Positions 7,865-16,648 of a stretch of DNA of 39,242 nucleotides are shown here, in pieces. The DNA is taken from positions 1 to 39,242 of the forward strand of contig CALBWA010000021.1 of assembly GCA_937969505.1 (NCBI GenBank), written 5' to 3'. Each line of letters begins with the position of its first letter. The stretch's first letter is position 1. The stretch comes from an uncultured Erythrobacter sp. (lineage in GTDB: Bacteria; Pseudomonadota; Alphaproteobacteria; Sphingomonadales; Sphingomonadaceae). Made by a program: the position numbers and the translations under genes. Under the pieces are notes generated by a model, which had not been told where the DNA came from, made no database searches, and saw nothing but the letters and a program-made list of their open reading frames with translations.

Positions 7865-8830
7865 CTAAATGCCGTTCTCAAGCCGGAATGCGCGCCATTT
7901 GCGCACATTGGCGTTATGTTCCTCCAGCGTCCGGGCAAAGGCGTGTCCGCCGCTGCCATCTGCCACATAGTAAAGCGCATCGGTTTCAGCCGGGTCGAGC
8001 GCAGCGGCGATGGCCTCGCGCCCCGGATTGGTGATCGGACCGATCGGCAGGCCGGCGATCGCGCGCGTGTTGTAAGGGTTGGGATCACGCAATTCGGAAA
8101 CCCGGATCTCGCGGCCCAGCGGCTTGCCCTTGGTGATCGGATAGATAGTGGTCGCATCTGCCCCCATCTGCATGTTGATGCGTAGCCGGTTGGACATGAC
8201 CCCGGCGATCATGCGCCGTTCCTCTGCAACAGCGGTTTCCTTCTCGATAATCGAGGCCAGAATGACGGCATCGGCGACACTGTCGACCGCTGTATCCGCG
8301 CTGCGTTTGGGCCAGGCTTCGGCAAGATAGGCTGTCATGGCATCCTGCATGCGCGACAGCACAGCCTGACGGCTCTCTCCGCGCTCGAAATCATAGGTGT
8401 CGGGCAGAACCGAACCTTCGGCTGGTACGGCCACTTCTCCGGTCAACAATTCTTCTGCCATCAGACGTTCCATAACGAGAATGGACGGCATGCCTTCGGG
8501 AATTGTGATGAAGCGGCGGATCACATCCCCGCTCTGGAATACAGCCAGAATGTCGCCCTGATCCATTTGCGGCGTCAGAGCAAATTCGCCAGCCTGGATC
8601 GCCTCGTCCCCGCCCAGCAGTTTGGCCCGCAGCAAGAAACCATCAGCCGAAGTGATATGGCCTTCTTCCTGCAGTTTTCGAGCGACTGAGGTCAGGCTGG
8701 AACCGCTGGAAATGGTGAAAGCCGTGTCCTCTTCAATGCTGGCAGAGCCGAACATCCCGCCAGCCAAGACTACGGCAATTCCGGCCAGAGCTGCGAGAAT
8801 GACCGCGATGAGGCAGCCCTTCCGCTTCAT
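7865..8830 (-). CDS. mltG: Endolytic murein transglycosylase MltG
   Basis: This 321-residue membrane-anchored enzyme cleaves nascent glycan strands and so limits peptidoglycan chain length. A short basic start MKRKG precedes a single membrane helix (about 6-28). A LysM-like region follows (about 37-115), then the YceG domain with the catalytic motif ASIIEKETA (192-200) and the conserved NPYNT...GLPIGPI...ALDP...YYVA run near the C-terminus. Length is typical. It sits 2 bases after the fabF stop and 5 bases before the 2H phosphoesterase gene, so it belongs to the same operon; fabF-mltG adjacency is common in alphaproteobacteria. Confidence 0.95.
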   Translation of the reverse strand: MKRKGCLIAVILAALAGIAVVLAGGMFGSASIEEDTAFTISSGSSLTSVARKLQEEGHITSADGFLLRAKLLGGDEAIQAGEFALTPQMDQGDILAVFQSGDVIRRFITIPEGMPSILVMERLMAEELLTGEVAVPAEGSVLPDTYDFERGESRQAVLSRMQDAMTAYLAEAWPKRSADTAVDSVADAVILASIIEKETAVAEERRMIAGVMSNRLRINMQMGADATTIYPITKGKPLGREIRVSELRDPNPYNTRAIAGLPIGPITNPGREAIAAALDPAETDALYYVADGSGGHAFARTLEEHNANVRKWRAFRLENGI

Positions 8831-8832
8831 GC

Positions 8833-10092
8833 CTAGTCGACTTTCTGCATGATGAGCGAGGCATTGGTTCCGCCAAAGCCAAAGCTGTTGTTGAGCACAG
8901 CGCGCACTTCGCGTTTCTTGGCCGTTAGCGGCACCAGATCAACGCCTTCGGTGCCTTCGTCAGGCGTCCGAAGGTTGAGCGTGGGCGGCACGATCTGATC
9001 GCGCATGGCCAGAATGCAGAAAATCGCCTCGACCGCACCGGCACCGCCCAGCAAGTGGCCGATGGCTGATTTGGTCGAGCTCATTGAAGCGCCCGACAGA
9101 TCATCGCCCAGCACGCGCTTGACCGCTGCCAGTTCGATCGTGTCGGCCATGGTCGATGTGCCGTGTGCATTGACATAATCGATGTCGCCAGCATTCAGGC
9201 CGGCCTTTTTCAGCGCCATGCGCATGGCCAGTTCGGCACCCTTGCCTTCGGGATGCGGCGCCGTGACGTGATAGGCATCGCCCGACAGGCCATAGCCTGT
9301 CACTTCGGCATAGATCGTCGCGCCGCGTGCCTTGGCGTGTTCATATTCTTCCAGAACGACAACGCCTGCACCCTCGCCCATGACAAAGCCGTCACGGTCC
9401 TTGTCATAGGGGCGGCTGGCCTCGGTAGGGCGATCATTCATGCTCATGTTCAGGGCGCGTGCCTGGGCAAACCCGGCCACACCAAGCGGGTTGATCGTGC
9501 CTTCTGCACCGCCTGCCAGCATAATGTCGGCATCGTCATCCTTGATCATCCGTGCAGCATCGCCGATCGAATGCGCGCCCGTGGAGCAGGCCGTAACCAC
9601 GGCATGGTTGGGGCCCATCAGGCCATATTTGATCGACACCTGGCCTGAGATCAGATTGATAAGCCGCCCATGAACGAAGTGCGGAGAGACCCGGCCCGGT
9701 CCGCGTTCGTGCAAATTGACCGATTCAATCTCGATACCCGGCAATCCGCCAATGCCAGAGCCGATCGAGCAACCGGTCCGCAGTTTCATCTCTTCGCTCA
9801 TTTCCTCCAACCCGGCGTGTTCCAACGCCTGGCCAGCGGCATCAATTCCATAGACGATGAACGGATCGACTTGTCTTTGAACCTTATGGTCCACCCGCTT
9901 GTCCGGGTCGAAGCCATATTCATGATCAGCCGGCTTCACCTCACAGGCGATCTGGCATTTCTGGTTGGAGGCATCAAAACGGGTGATCGGCCCGGCACCG
10001 CTGGTTCCTGCAATCAGGTTTTTCCAACTCGTCTCGACATCGCCGCCCAAGGGGGTGACAAGGCCAAGTCCGGTTACAACGACACGCCGCAT
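8833..10092 (-). CDS. fabF: 3-oxoacyl-ACP synthase II (FabF)
   Basis: A 419-residue KAS II condensing enzyme that elongates acyl-ACP with malonyl-ACP in fatty acid synthesis. The Cys-His-His triad is present: Cys169 in VTACSTGAHS, His310 in NAHGTST and His346 in SAIGHLLGGAGAVE. The thiolase-fold N- and C-terminal halves are complete and the length is that of the family. A strong GGAGGA site lies 6 bases upstream of the ATG. It follows acpP by 96 bases, and that gap contains a GC-rich hairpin with a T run (10105-10146), so part of the transcription from acpP may stop before fabF. Confidence 0.97.
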   Translation of the reverse strand: MRRVVVTGLGLVTPLGGDVETSWKNLIAGTSGAGPITRFDASNQKCQIACEVKPADHEYGFDPDKRVDHKVQRQVDPFIVYGIDAAGQALEHAGLEEMSEEMKLRTGCSIGSGIGGLPGIEIESVNLHERGPGRVSPHFVHGRLINLISGQVSIKYGLMGPNHAVVTACSTGAHSIGDAARMIKDDDADIMLAGGAEGTINPLGVAGFAQARALNMSMNDRPTEASRPYDKDRDGFVMGEGAGVVVLEEYEHAKARGATIYAEVTGYGLSGDAYHVTAPHPEGKGAELAMRMALKKAGLNAGDIDYVNAHGTSTMADTIELAAVKRVLGDDLSGASMSSTKSAIGHLLGGAGAVEAIFCILAMRDQIVPPTLNLRTPDEGTEGVDLVPLTAKKREVRAVLNNSFGFGGTNASLIMQKVD

Positions 10093-10104
10093 TCTATCCT
10101 CCGC

Positions 10105-10146
10105 AAAAATGCCACAGGCCCGGCCCGCAAAAGGGGCCCGGGCCTG
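10105..10146 (-). terminator. Hairpin terminator or attenuator between acpP and fabF
   Basis: On the minus strand CAGGCCCGG (10146-10138) pairs exactly with CCGGGCCTG (10123-10115); the loop region is GC-rich with CTTTTGC. A short spacer and five T residues (10109-10105) follow. The position, downstream of acpP and upstream of fabF, suggests partial termination so that acyl carrier protein is made in excess of the synthase. Confidence 0.65.
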
Positions 10147-10188
10147 TTAAGAGCCGCTACACAAGGTAGCAGATCCAGCAAAAAGGCC

Positions 10189-10425
10189 TCAGCCCTTGTG
10201 CTCTTCAATATATTTGGTTGCATCACCGACAGTGGCGATCTTTTCAGCCGCATCATCGGGGATTTCGACACCGAATTCTTCTTCGAATGCCATTACCAGC
10301 TCAACAATGTCGAGGCTGTCTGCGCCCAGATCGTCAATAAAGCTGGCTTCTTGCGTTACCTTGTCGGCTTCCACACCAAGGTGTTCAACGACAATTTTCT
10401 GTACGCGATCAGGAGTATCACTCAT
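10189..10425 (-). CDS. acpP: Acyl carrier protein
   Basis: A 78-residue acidic protein with the DSL motif of acyl carrier proteins; Ser37 in GADSLD is the 4'-phosphopantetheine attachment site. Surrounding sequence ([20 protein letters not shown]) is the conserved helix II. It carries growing acyl chains in type II fatty acid synthesis. GAGGGA stands a few bases before the ATG and gives a strong ribosome-binding site. It heads the leftward acpP-fabF-mltG group, and the hairpin after it could raise its level over fabF. Confidence 0.98.
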   Translation of the reverse strand: MSDTPDRVQKIVVEHLGVEADKVTQEASFIDDLGADSLDIVELVMAFEEEFGVEIPDDAAEKIATVGDATKYIEEHKG

Positions 10426-10572
10426 TCTAGTTCCCTCTTGAATTGGGGGGTTAATGTATTGCCATTGGCCCTAATCAACGCCGCGCAAGAGCGCAAGGGG
10501 CGATAATGCGCCGCGCTGACAGTGTCTGAAGCATTTGCGGCTCCATGATAGCCATTTTCCTCAGTTGATAAA

Positions 10573-11352
10573 TCAGACGAACAGCGCCTGTGCATCTTCA
10601 AGATGGATGTCATCGCGCTGAATAACAGACCGCTTGATCATATATTTGTGCCAGCTTCCAAAGGTGACAAGCGCGTTCAGTCCTTGTCCGGAAATGTCGT
10701 CCAATGTGCGATTGATGAGATCAGTATGAGCCGTGTTGATCTGCGTCCAGCCACCAGCGCCCAGATCCTGGTCGAAGTAACGCTGATAGGGTGTCTGCGC
10801 TGCTTCCACCAGTCCGTCATACTCGTCTGTATGAATGAACAGCGGATCATCCCCGCGCCCGGCCAGGTTGCGCGGGTAGGCGCGCCGGGCAGCCAAATGC
10901 TGTGTCCATTGATCTGCGCGCGTCGGATCGTTTTCAATGCGTTTGAGCGCGGCCTGCCGATTGTCGGCAATCGCCTGAGTCCAGCCAGCCGTACCAACGA
11001 TCTGGAAATCCATATCGCGCGTCAGTGGAAAAATGACATCGGTGTATTCGGGAAAGACCCTTGTTCTTGGTTCGGTAACTTCGCCCGTTTCAGCAAAGCT
11101 ACGCTTGGCCTCTGCAATGCGATCCGGCGGGATTTCCGTCAGTATAACGTCCGGCTTCGCCTTGATGATCGCATCTCGGAAAACGTCGAGCGAATAGGAC
11201 TGGCTTTGCCGGTGAGTCGAATGGATCGTGCCCAGAATGGTGAGCCTGGTTGCTCCCTGCGGAATGGCGGGTCTGGCACATCCGACCAGCGGATGAGCGA
11301 CAATTGTGCTGGCAAGACTGCCCGCAATGGCTGCGCGACGAGTTGTTTTCAT
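10573..11352 (-). CDS. Putative lipoprotein of unknown function, TraB/TIKI- or ChaN-like
   Basis: I chose ATG 11352 (259 residues) because GAAGG lies 7 bases upstream; a longer frame from 11400 adds residues that do not look like a signal peptide. The N-terminus MKTTRRAAIAGSLASTIVAH has a twin Arg and a hydrophobic stretch, followed by a lipobox LVGC with Cys25, so it is probably an exported lipoprotein. The mature part begins with a strand and His motif LTILGTIHSTH and ILTEIPPDR, recalling the TIKI/TraB and ChaN folds, where such a motif contributes to a metal or active site. I cannot name a substrate. It is divergent from the deacetylase-family gene with a 79-base shared upstream region. 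Confidence 0.6.
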   Translation of the reverse strand: MKTTRRAAIAGSLASTIVAHPLVGCARPAIPQGATRLTILGTIHSTHRQSQSYSLDVFRDAIIKAKPDVILTEIPPDRIAEAKRSFAETGEVTEPRTRVFPEYTDVIFPLTRDMDFQIVGTAGWTQAIADNRQAALKRIENDPTRADQWTQHLAARRAYPRNLAGRGDDPLFIHTDEYDGLVEAAQTPYQRYFDQDLGAGGWTQINTAHTDLINRTLDDISGQGLNALVTFGSWHKYMIKRSVIQRDDIHLEDAQALFV

Positions 11353-11431
11353 AGACATACCTTCGACAAATACGCATCTAAAGTTACGCACAACCTGCAA
11401 GATTACCAGCGATCAGGGACAACAGGAACCG

Positions 11432-12442
11432 ATGCTCACATTCTACAGCGACCATCAGATGAACCATGCCCCCATGCGCGAACTTAACAATGGCGCGTGG
11501 ATGGATTACGCCGAATGTCCCGAACGGCTCGTCTCCATCCTTTCAGCAATCAATACGGTCAGACCCCCGGACGATCACGGCGCGGCCGTAATCGAGGCTG
11601 TCCATGACAAGGCATATCTAACCTTCCTGCGCAATGCGTATGGCGAATGGCGCGAAGCGGGCCGCGAAGGGGACGCGATTGGCTATGCCTTCCCCATTCG
11701 TGCCCGGCGCAAGCTGGACCATACACGCATCGATGCCAAACTGGGCGCGTTTGGCTTTGATGCCGCATCCCCCATTGCAGCCGGCACATGGGAGGCAGCC
11801 TATTGGAGCGCCCAATGTGCGATCAGCGCAGTTGAGGCTGTCCACGCAGGAGATGCCCGGCGCGCCTTTGCCCTGTGCCGCCCGCCCGGTCACCATGCCG
11901 GAGCTGATTATTACGGCGGATATTGCTATCTCAACAATGCGGCCATCGCAGCCCGCCGGGCGCATGCTCTGGGTCTTGGTCCTGTCGCGGTGCTGGATGT
12001 CGATTACCACCATGGAAATGGCACGCAGGACATTTTCTACACCGATCCGGATATCATATTTGCGTCCATCCATGCCGACCCAAAATGCGATTATCCCTAT
12101 TTCTGGGGGCACGCAGATGAATGCGGGGCTCACGATGGGTTGGGAACAACACTGAACCTTCCCCTGGCGCGCGGCACGCAGTGGGCACAGTATCAGCCTG
12201 CCCTTGCCAAGGCGCTGGACACAATCGCTCACTTCGGGGCGAAGTTTTTGGTCATCAGCTACGGCGCTGATACCTTTGCGCAGGACCCCATTTCCCATTT
12301 CGCGCTAACCACAGACGATATGCAGGCGATGGGCAGCCAGATTGCACAGGCCGGGCTGCCCGGCGTCATCATCATGGAAGGCGGTTACCGGATTGATGCT
12401 CTGGGAAATAATGTCGCTGCATTCCTATCGGAATTGGGCTGA
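11432..12442 (+). CDS. Histone deacetylase family protein / acetylpolyamine amidohydrolase-like
   Basis: From ATG 11432 (CAGGAA upstream) the protein has 336 residues, the usual size of bacterial acetylpolyamine amidohydrolases. It has the arginase/deacetylase fold signature: RPPGHHAG with His154 and His155, the zinc ligands Asp191 and His193 in DVDYHHGNGTQD and Asp280 in SYGADTF, and a C-terminal EGGY with the catalytic Tyr. The family removes acetyl groups from acetylated polyamines or from other small N-acetyl substrates in the cytoplasm. The substrate here is unknown. The long open frame continues upstream to 11306 but lacks start evidence there and would run into the divergent gene. Confidence 0.9.
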   Translation: MLTFYSDHQMNHAPMRELNNGAWMDYAECPERLVSILSAINTVRPPDDHGAAVIEAVHDKAYLTFLRNAYGEWREAGREGDAIGYAFPIRARRKLDHTRIDAKLGAFGFDAASPIAAGTWEAAYWSAQCAISAVEAVHAGDARRAFALCRPPGHHAGADYYGGYCYLNNAAIAARRAHALGLGPVAVLDVDYHHGNGTQDIFYTDPDIIFASIHADPKCDYPYFWGHADECGAHDGLGTTLNLPLARGTQWAQYQPALAKALDTIAHFGAKFLVISYGADTFAQDPISHFALTTDDMQAMGSQIAQAGLPGVIIMEGGYRIDALGNNVAAFLSELG

Positions 12443-12549
12443 AACCTGCGAAATTTCCCGGCAAGATGACCATGTTTTGGTCTGCAACACGCGGATCTTG
12501 GTCTTTTCCTCGGCTCACCGCAGCTGACGTCCGGCTGGTCTAACACTTC

Positions 12550-12574
12550 GGATCAATTGGCAAGGCGAGCCGTT
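12550..12574 (+). promoter_or_regulatory. Possible EcfG (general stress) promoter
   Basis: GGATC (12550-12554), 16 bases, then CGTT (12571-12574) differs from the alphaproteobacterial EcfG consensus GGAAC-N16/17-CGTT by one base. It lies 62 bases upstream of the PA2169-family gene. The match is short and could arise by chance. Confidence 0.35.
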
Positions 12575-12635
12575 AAGTTATTGAAACCGCGACGCATTCG
12601 GCCAAGCGGAAGTAAAACAAACTATCCAGGACACC

Positions 12636-13079
12636 ATGTCACAGACAGTTGAAACTCTTAAGACACTTACCCAAACCACTTATGATTCCATTGAAGGCTA
12701 TCGCAAAGCCGCCGACAAGGCGACCAGCCCGAGCTTGAAGGAGGCGCTGAGCAGCCGCATTGACGAGCGCTCGCGCACACTGAACCAGTTGAACGAGGCG
12801 CTGAAGATGGAAGGCGAGGAGCCAATCTCCTCATCCAGCACTCTGGCATCCATGCACCAAAGCTTTCTCAGCATTGCCGATGCTTTTGAAGACGGCGACG
12901 AAGCAGCAGCCGAACGCGTGGAAGAAGGCGAAGACTATCTCGTCGGGAAGTTCCGCGATGCGCTGGAAGATGATGTCGCGGATATTGATCCCTCGGCACT
13001 TACGGTCATCCAGACTGCCTATAAGGAAGTGCAGCAAGGCGAACGTTTTGGCGACATGATTGAACGTCAATACGCGTAA
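12636..13079 (+). CDS. PA2169/DUF2383 family four-helix-bundle protein
   Basis: A 147-residue soluble protein with an all-helical ferritin-like pattern: TLTQTTYDSIEGYRKAADKA at the start, LKEALSSRIDERSRTLNQL and an acidic C-terminal half with EEGEDYLVGKFRDAL. This matches the DUF2383/PA2169 family, often found in stress regulons and of unproven biochemical role. AGGA lies 8 bases before ATG. A possible EcfG promoter is upstream and a strong terminator (13235-13265) is downstream, after 155 bases in which I see only a 6-bp hairpin (13131-13147). Confidence 0.85.
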   Translation: MSQTVETLKTLTQTTYDSIEGYRKAADKATSPSLKEALSSRIDERSRTLNQLNEALKMEGEEPISSSSTLASMHQSFLSIADAFEDGDEAAAERVEEGEDYLVGKFRDALEDDVADIDPSALTVIQTAYKEVQQGERFGDMIERQYA

Positions 13080-13234
13080 ACCGCATGATTGATTGGGTGG
13101 CTCAATGGCATGGCGCCGCTCGCGATGCGAAGTCGTAACAAACGACTAGTTGTGCCAGCTATCCGGTGTTGAGCCGCGATCGATCCACGCGATTGGTCAG
13201 GCAGGCTCCACCAGCCACTCAATTCAAGCAAACG

Positions 13235-13265
13235 AAAAGCGTCCGGAGCGATCCGGGCGCTTTTT
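13235..13265. terminator. Bidirectional intrinsic terminator
   Basis: AAAAGCGTCCGG (13235-13246) pairs with CCGGGCGCTTTT (13253-13264) around AGCGAT, with one G-T pair. The T run on the plus strand serves the PA2169-family gene, and the A run gives a T run for the opposite strand, 14 bases beyond the aspS stop. It therefore probably ends both convergent transcripts. Confidence 0.85.
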
Positions 13266-13278
13266 GCATGTGCAGGCG

Positions 13279-15069
13279 TCAGGCGGCAGGGTCTGTCTTG
13301 GGCGGCTCGATTGTGCGCAACATGAGCTCGCGCAATTGAACCGGCTCGGCTTTTGACGGAGCGCCCATCATCAAATCCTGACCCTTCTGGTTCATCGGGA
13401 AGGCGATCACTTCGCGGATAGCTTCCTCGCCAGCCAGCAGCATCACGATCCGGTCAATGCCGGGGGCCGAACCGCCATGAGGCGGCGCGCCCAGTTTGAA
13501 CGCCTCGATCATGCCGGAAAATTCGCGGTCAACTGTCGCCTTGTCATATCCGGCAATCTCGAATGCCTTATACATGATTTCCGGCTTGTGGTTCCGGATC
13601 GCGCCAGAGGACAATTCGTAGCCATTGCAGACAATGTCATATTGCCACGCCTTGATGGTTAGCGGGTCCATCGTTTCCAGCGCTTCCATCTCGCCCTGCG
13701 GCATCGAGAAAGGGTTGTGGCTGAAATCAACCTTTTTGGCTTCCTCGTCATATTCGAACATCGGGAAATCGACGATCCAGCAGAATTTGAAGCAATTTTC
13801 TTCAATCAGCCCCAGCTGTTCGCCCACCTGCGTGCGCGCAGCACCGGCCAGCTTGGCCGCATCCTTTTCCTTGCCAGCTGCAAAGAACAGGCCGTCATCC
13901 GGGCCAAGCCCCAGCTCGTCATACAGCTGGGCCATCAGGTCGGGGCCGTGGTTCTTGGCAATCGGGCCGCCGAACTCGCCGCCCTTGCGCGTGACATAGC
14001 CAAGGCCGGCAAATCCCTCGCCGCGAGCCCAATTGTTCATATCATCAAAGAACTTACGGCTCTTCTCATTGGTGTTTGGCGCGGGCACCACGCGGACCAC
14101 GCCGCCCCCGCCTACAATCTTCTCGAACAGGCCAAATCCGCTCTTTTCAAAGTGGCTGGTCACGTCAGAGATAATCAGCGGATTGCGCAGGTCAGGCTTG
14201 TCACTGCCATACTTCAGCATCGCTTCGGCATAGGGGATGCGCGGAAAATCCCCGCTCGCGGTCACGCTCTTGCCATCGGCAAATTCGGCGAACACGCCCG
14301 CCAGCACGGGCTCCAGCGCCTGAAACACGTCTTCCTGCGTGACAAAGCTCATTTCAAAATCGAGCTGGTAAAACTCCAGACTGCGATCGGCACGCAGATC
14401 TTCGTCGCGGAAGCATGGGGCAATCTGGAAATACCGGTCAAAACCTGACACCATCAGCATCTGCTTGAACATCTGCGGCGCCTGGGGCAGCGCATAGAAA
14501 TTGCCCGGATGCATCCTGCTGGGCACCAGAAAATCGCGCGCGCCCTCAGGTGACGATGCAGTCAATATCGGGGTCTGAAACTCGGTAAAGCCCTGATCGA
14601 TCATGCGCTGACGCAGCGAAGTGATCACCTGGCTGCGCAGCATGATGTTGCGATGCATGGTTTCGCGCCGCAAATCGAGGAAGCGATACCGCAGACGGAT
14701 GTCTTCGGGATATTCCTGCTCGCCAGCAACCGGCATCGGCAGTTCTTCAGCTGCACTTTGCACTGTGATTGAGCGGGCGAAGACTTCGATCTCGCCGGTT
14801 GGCAGATCGGTGTTGACGGTTTCGGGCGTGCGCGCCTTCACCTCGCCATCGATGGTCACCACGCTTTCAGCGCGCAGCTTTTCCAGCGCAGCCAATGCAG
14901 GCGAATCCTCGTCCGCGACGATCTGGGTCATGCCATAATGGTCGCGCAGATCGATAAACAGGACGCCGCCATGGTCGCGTTTGCGGTGGATCCAGCCTGA
15001 CAGGCGGACGGTTTCGCCCGTGTCCTTGGCCGACAATTGTGCGCAGTTGTGGGTACGATAGGCGTGCAT
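13279..15069 (-). CDS. aspS: Aspartyl-tRNA synthetase, probably non-discriminating
   Basis: A 596-residue bacterial-type class II aminoacyl-tRNA synthetase that charges tRNA-Asp. The N-terminal OB-fold domain (about 1-105) binds the anticodon, the class II motif 2 is at 219-237 ([19 protein letters not shown]), a GAD insertion lies in the middle and motif 3 [11 protein letters not shown] is near the C-terminus. The OB domain has RDHGG with His33, where discriminating enzymes such as that of E. coli have Leu; His is the known mark of enzymes that also make Asp-tRNA-Asn, later amidated by GatCAB. That specificity is inferred. It is monocistronic as far as seen, with a terminator downstream. Confidence 0.97.
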   Translation of the reverse strand: MHAYRTHNCAQLSAKDTGETVRLSGWIHRKRDHGGVLFIDLRDHYGMTQIVADEDSPALAALEKLRAESVVTIDGEVKARTPETVNTDLPTGEIEVFARSITVQSAAEELPMPVAGEQEYPEDIRLRYRFLDLRRETMHRNIMLRSQVITSLRQRMIDQGFTEFQTPILTASSPEGARDFLVPSRMHPGNFYALPQAPQMFKQMLMVSGFDRYFQIAPCFRDEDLRADRSLEFYQLDFEMSFVTQEDVFQALEPVLAGVFAEFADGKSVTASGDFPRIPYAEAMLKYGSDKPDLRNPLIISDVTSHFEKSGFGLFEKIVGGGGVVRVVPAPNTNEKSRKFFDDMNNWARGEGFAGLGYVTRKGGEFGGPIAKNHGPDLMAQLYDELGLGPDDGLFFAAGKEKDAAKLAGAARTQVGEQLGLIEENCFKFCWIVDFPMFEYDEEAKKVDFSHNPFSMPQGEMEALETMDPLTIKAWQYDIVCNGYELSSGAIRNHKPEIMYKAFEIAGYDKATVDREFSGMIEAFKLGAPPHGGSAPGIDRIVMLLAGEEAIREVIAFPMNQKGQDLMMGAPSKAEPVQLRELMLRTIEPPKTDPAA

Positions 15070-15319
15070 CTACAATCTTTCCATTTTCGGAGCTATGGCG
15101 CTAAGGCGCGCAACCAAGGTTTGGCGCGGCGCAAATTACGCGTCGCTCTAACCGAATATCGCGCGCGCTAACAGGGCAAGCACAGCGATTTGTCAAGCCA
15201 GCATGGTTTTACCACGCCGGAATTGCAGGCAGCCGTGCACACACATTGCCGCCAGGGATCAACATATTGGCCACAAGGCCGAGGGGCGGTACTCCGCCCG
15301 ACCAACAGAAAAGACCAGA

Positions 15320-16621
15320 ATGAAGATACATGATCTGATCACCACCACTGCCGAGCTTGAGCAATTGTGCGAGCGTCTGGCGAAGTCGGAATTTGTCACC
15401 ATCGACACCGAATTCATGCGCGAGAACACCTATTGGCCTGAACTGTGCCTGGTGCAGATCGCCAATGAGGAGGAAGCCGCCGCCATCGACCCACTGGCAG
15501 ACGGGATTGATCTTGCCCCGCTGCTCGACCTGATGTGCGAGAATGAAGACGTGCTCAAAGTCTTCCATGCGGGCGGGCAGGACGTTGAAATCATCGTCAA
15601 CATGACGGGCAAGACCCCGCACCCCATATTCGACACGCAAATCGCCATGATGGCGATCAGCCAGTCCGAACAGATCGGCTACGCCAATCTGGTGGAAAGT
15701 TGGCTGGGCTTTACCGTCGACAAGGGCGCGCGCTTTACCGATTGGAGCCGCCGGCCGCTGACCGATCGGCAAATCGAATATGCGATTGGCGACGTTACCC
15801 ATCTGTCAAAGATCTTCCCGATGATCCTGAAAAAGTTGATCAAGACAGATCGTGGCGGATGGCTGAATGCCGAGATGGAAAAGCTGGCCGATCCGTCCAA
15901 TTACATTACCGACCCGTCAATGGCGTGGCGGCGCATCCGCTCGCAGGGGCGCAATCCGCAGGTTCTGGGCCGGTTGAAAGCGCTTGCCGCATGGCGTGAA
16001 GGTGAGGCGCAGCACAAGAATATACCGCGCGGCCGGATCATGCGCGACGAAACGCTGGCCGACATCGCCAGCCACCCCCCGCGCAAGCAGGCCGACCTTG
16101 CCAAGGTGCGCGGGCTGTCTGGCGCATGGCGGGACAATGACATTGGCGACCGGTTGATGAGCGTGCTGGAAAAGGCGCAACCGCTCGACAAGTCGGAAAT
16201 GCCGGAAAAAATGAAGCGCGGTGCTCCGCTGGGCAAGGAAGGCGCCCTTGTGGCCGATCTGCTCAAGCTGTTGCTGAAGATCAGGGCGCGCGAAATTGAT
16301 GTGGCAGCGCGCCTTTTAACCAAGGCAGACGAGATGGAAGCGCTGGCCGCCGGGCTGCGCGATCTGCCGATCCTGAAAGGCTGGCGGTATGACGTGTTCG
16401 GCCGCGACGCGCTGGAACTGGTTGAAGGCCGGCTGGCCTTTGCCGTGCGAGATGGCAAGCTGCTGATGACCCATATCGATGATATGCATGCCTCGATGGA
16501 AGAAGGCCTGGCGGAGGATAAAGAGCCCGCCTCCAACGAACCCGCCACCAAAGAACCCGACAGCGCAGATAGCGCACCGGACGAAAGCACCGATGCCGAG
16601 CAAGAGCACGCTTCACAATGA
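15320..16621 (+). CDS. rnd: Ribonuclease D
   Basis: From ATG 15320 this is 433 residues of a 3'-5' exoribonuclease that trims tRNA and other RNA 3' ends. The DEDDy active site is complete: Asp29 and Glu31 in IDTEFMRENTYWP, Asp88 in FHAGGQDVE, and Tyr154 and Asp158 in EYAIGDVTHL. An HRDC domain follows (about 205-290). The last 35 residues are an acidic Pro/Ser/Glu-rich tail, probably disordered. The open frame begins further upstream at 15203 but those 39 residues are unlike the family. A small GGGCGG/CCGCCC hairpin (15284-15299) lies in the leader. The 250-base gap before it holds nothing else I can name. Confidence 0.95.
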   Translation: MKIHDLITTTAELEQLCERLAKSEFVTIDTEFMRENTYWPELCLVQIANEEEAAAIDPLADGIDLAPLLDLMCENEDVLKVFHAGGQDVEIIVNMTGKTPHPIFDTQIAMMAISQSEQIGYANLVESWLGFTVDKGARFTDWSRRPLTDRQIEYAIGDVTHLSKIFPMILKKLIKTDRGGWLNAEMEKLADPSNYITDPSMAWRRIRSQGRNPQVLGRLKALAAWREGEAQHKNIPRGRIMRDETLADIASHPPRKQADLAKVRGLSGAWRDNDIGDRLMSVLEKAQPLDKSEMPEKMKRGAPLGKEGALVADLLKLLLKIRAREIDVAARLLTKADEMEALAAGLRDLPILKGWRYDVFGRDALELVEGRLAFAVRDGKLLMTHIDDMHASMEEGLAEDKEPASNEPATKEPDSADSAPDESTDAEQEHASQ

Positions 16622-16648
16622 GGGCTGTCCCATGAGAGGCATCACCGC

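Noticed and set aside
9670..10506. 278-codon plus-strand ORF over acpP and fabF
   Set aside because: Antisense to two certain genes and to the hairpin between them.
13129..13141. GAAGTCGTAACAA, identical to a stretch near the 3' end of 16S rRNA
   Set aside because: Only 13 bases match and the flanks are unrelated to rRNA; no rRNA gene is present.
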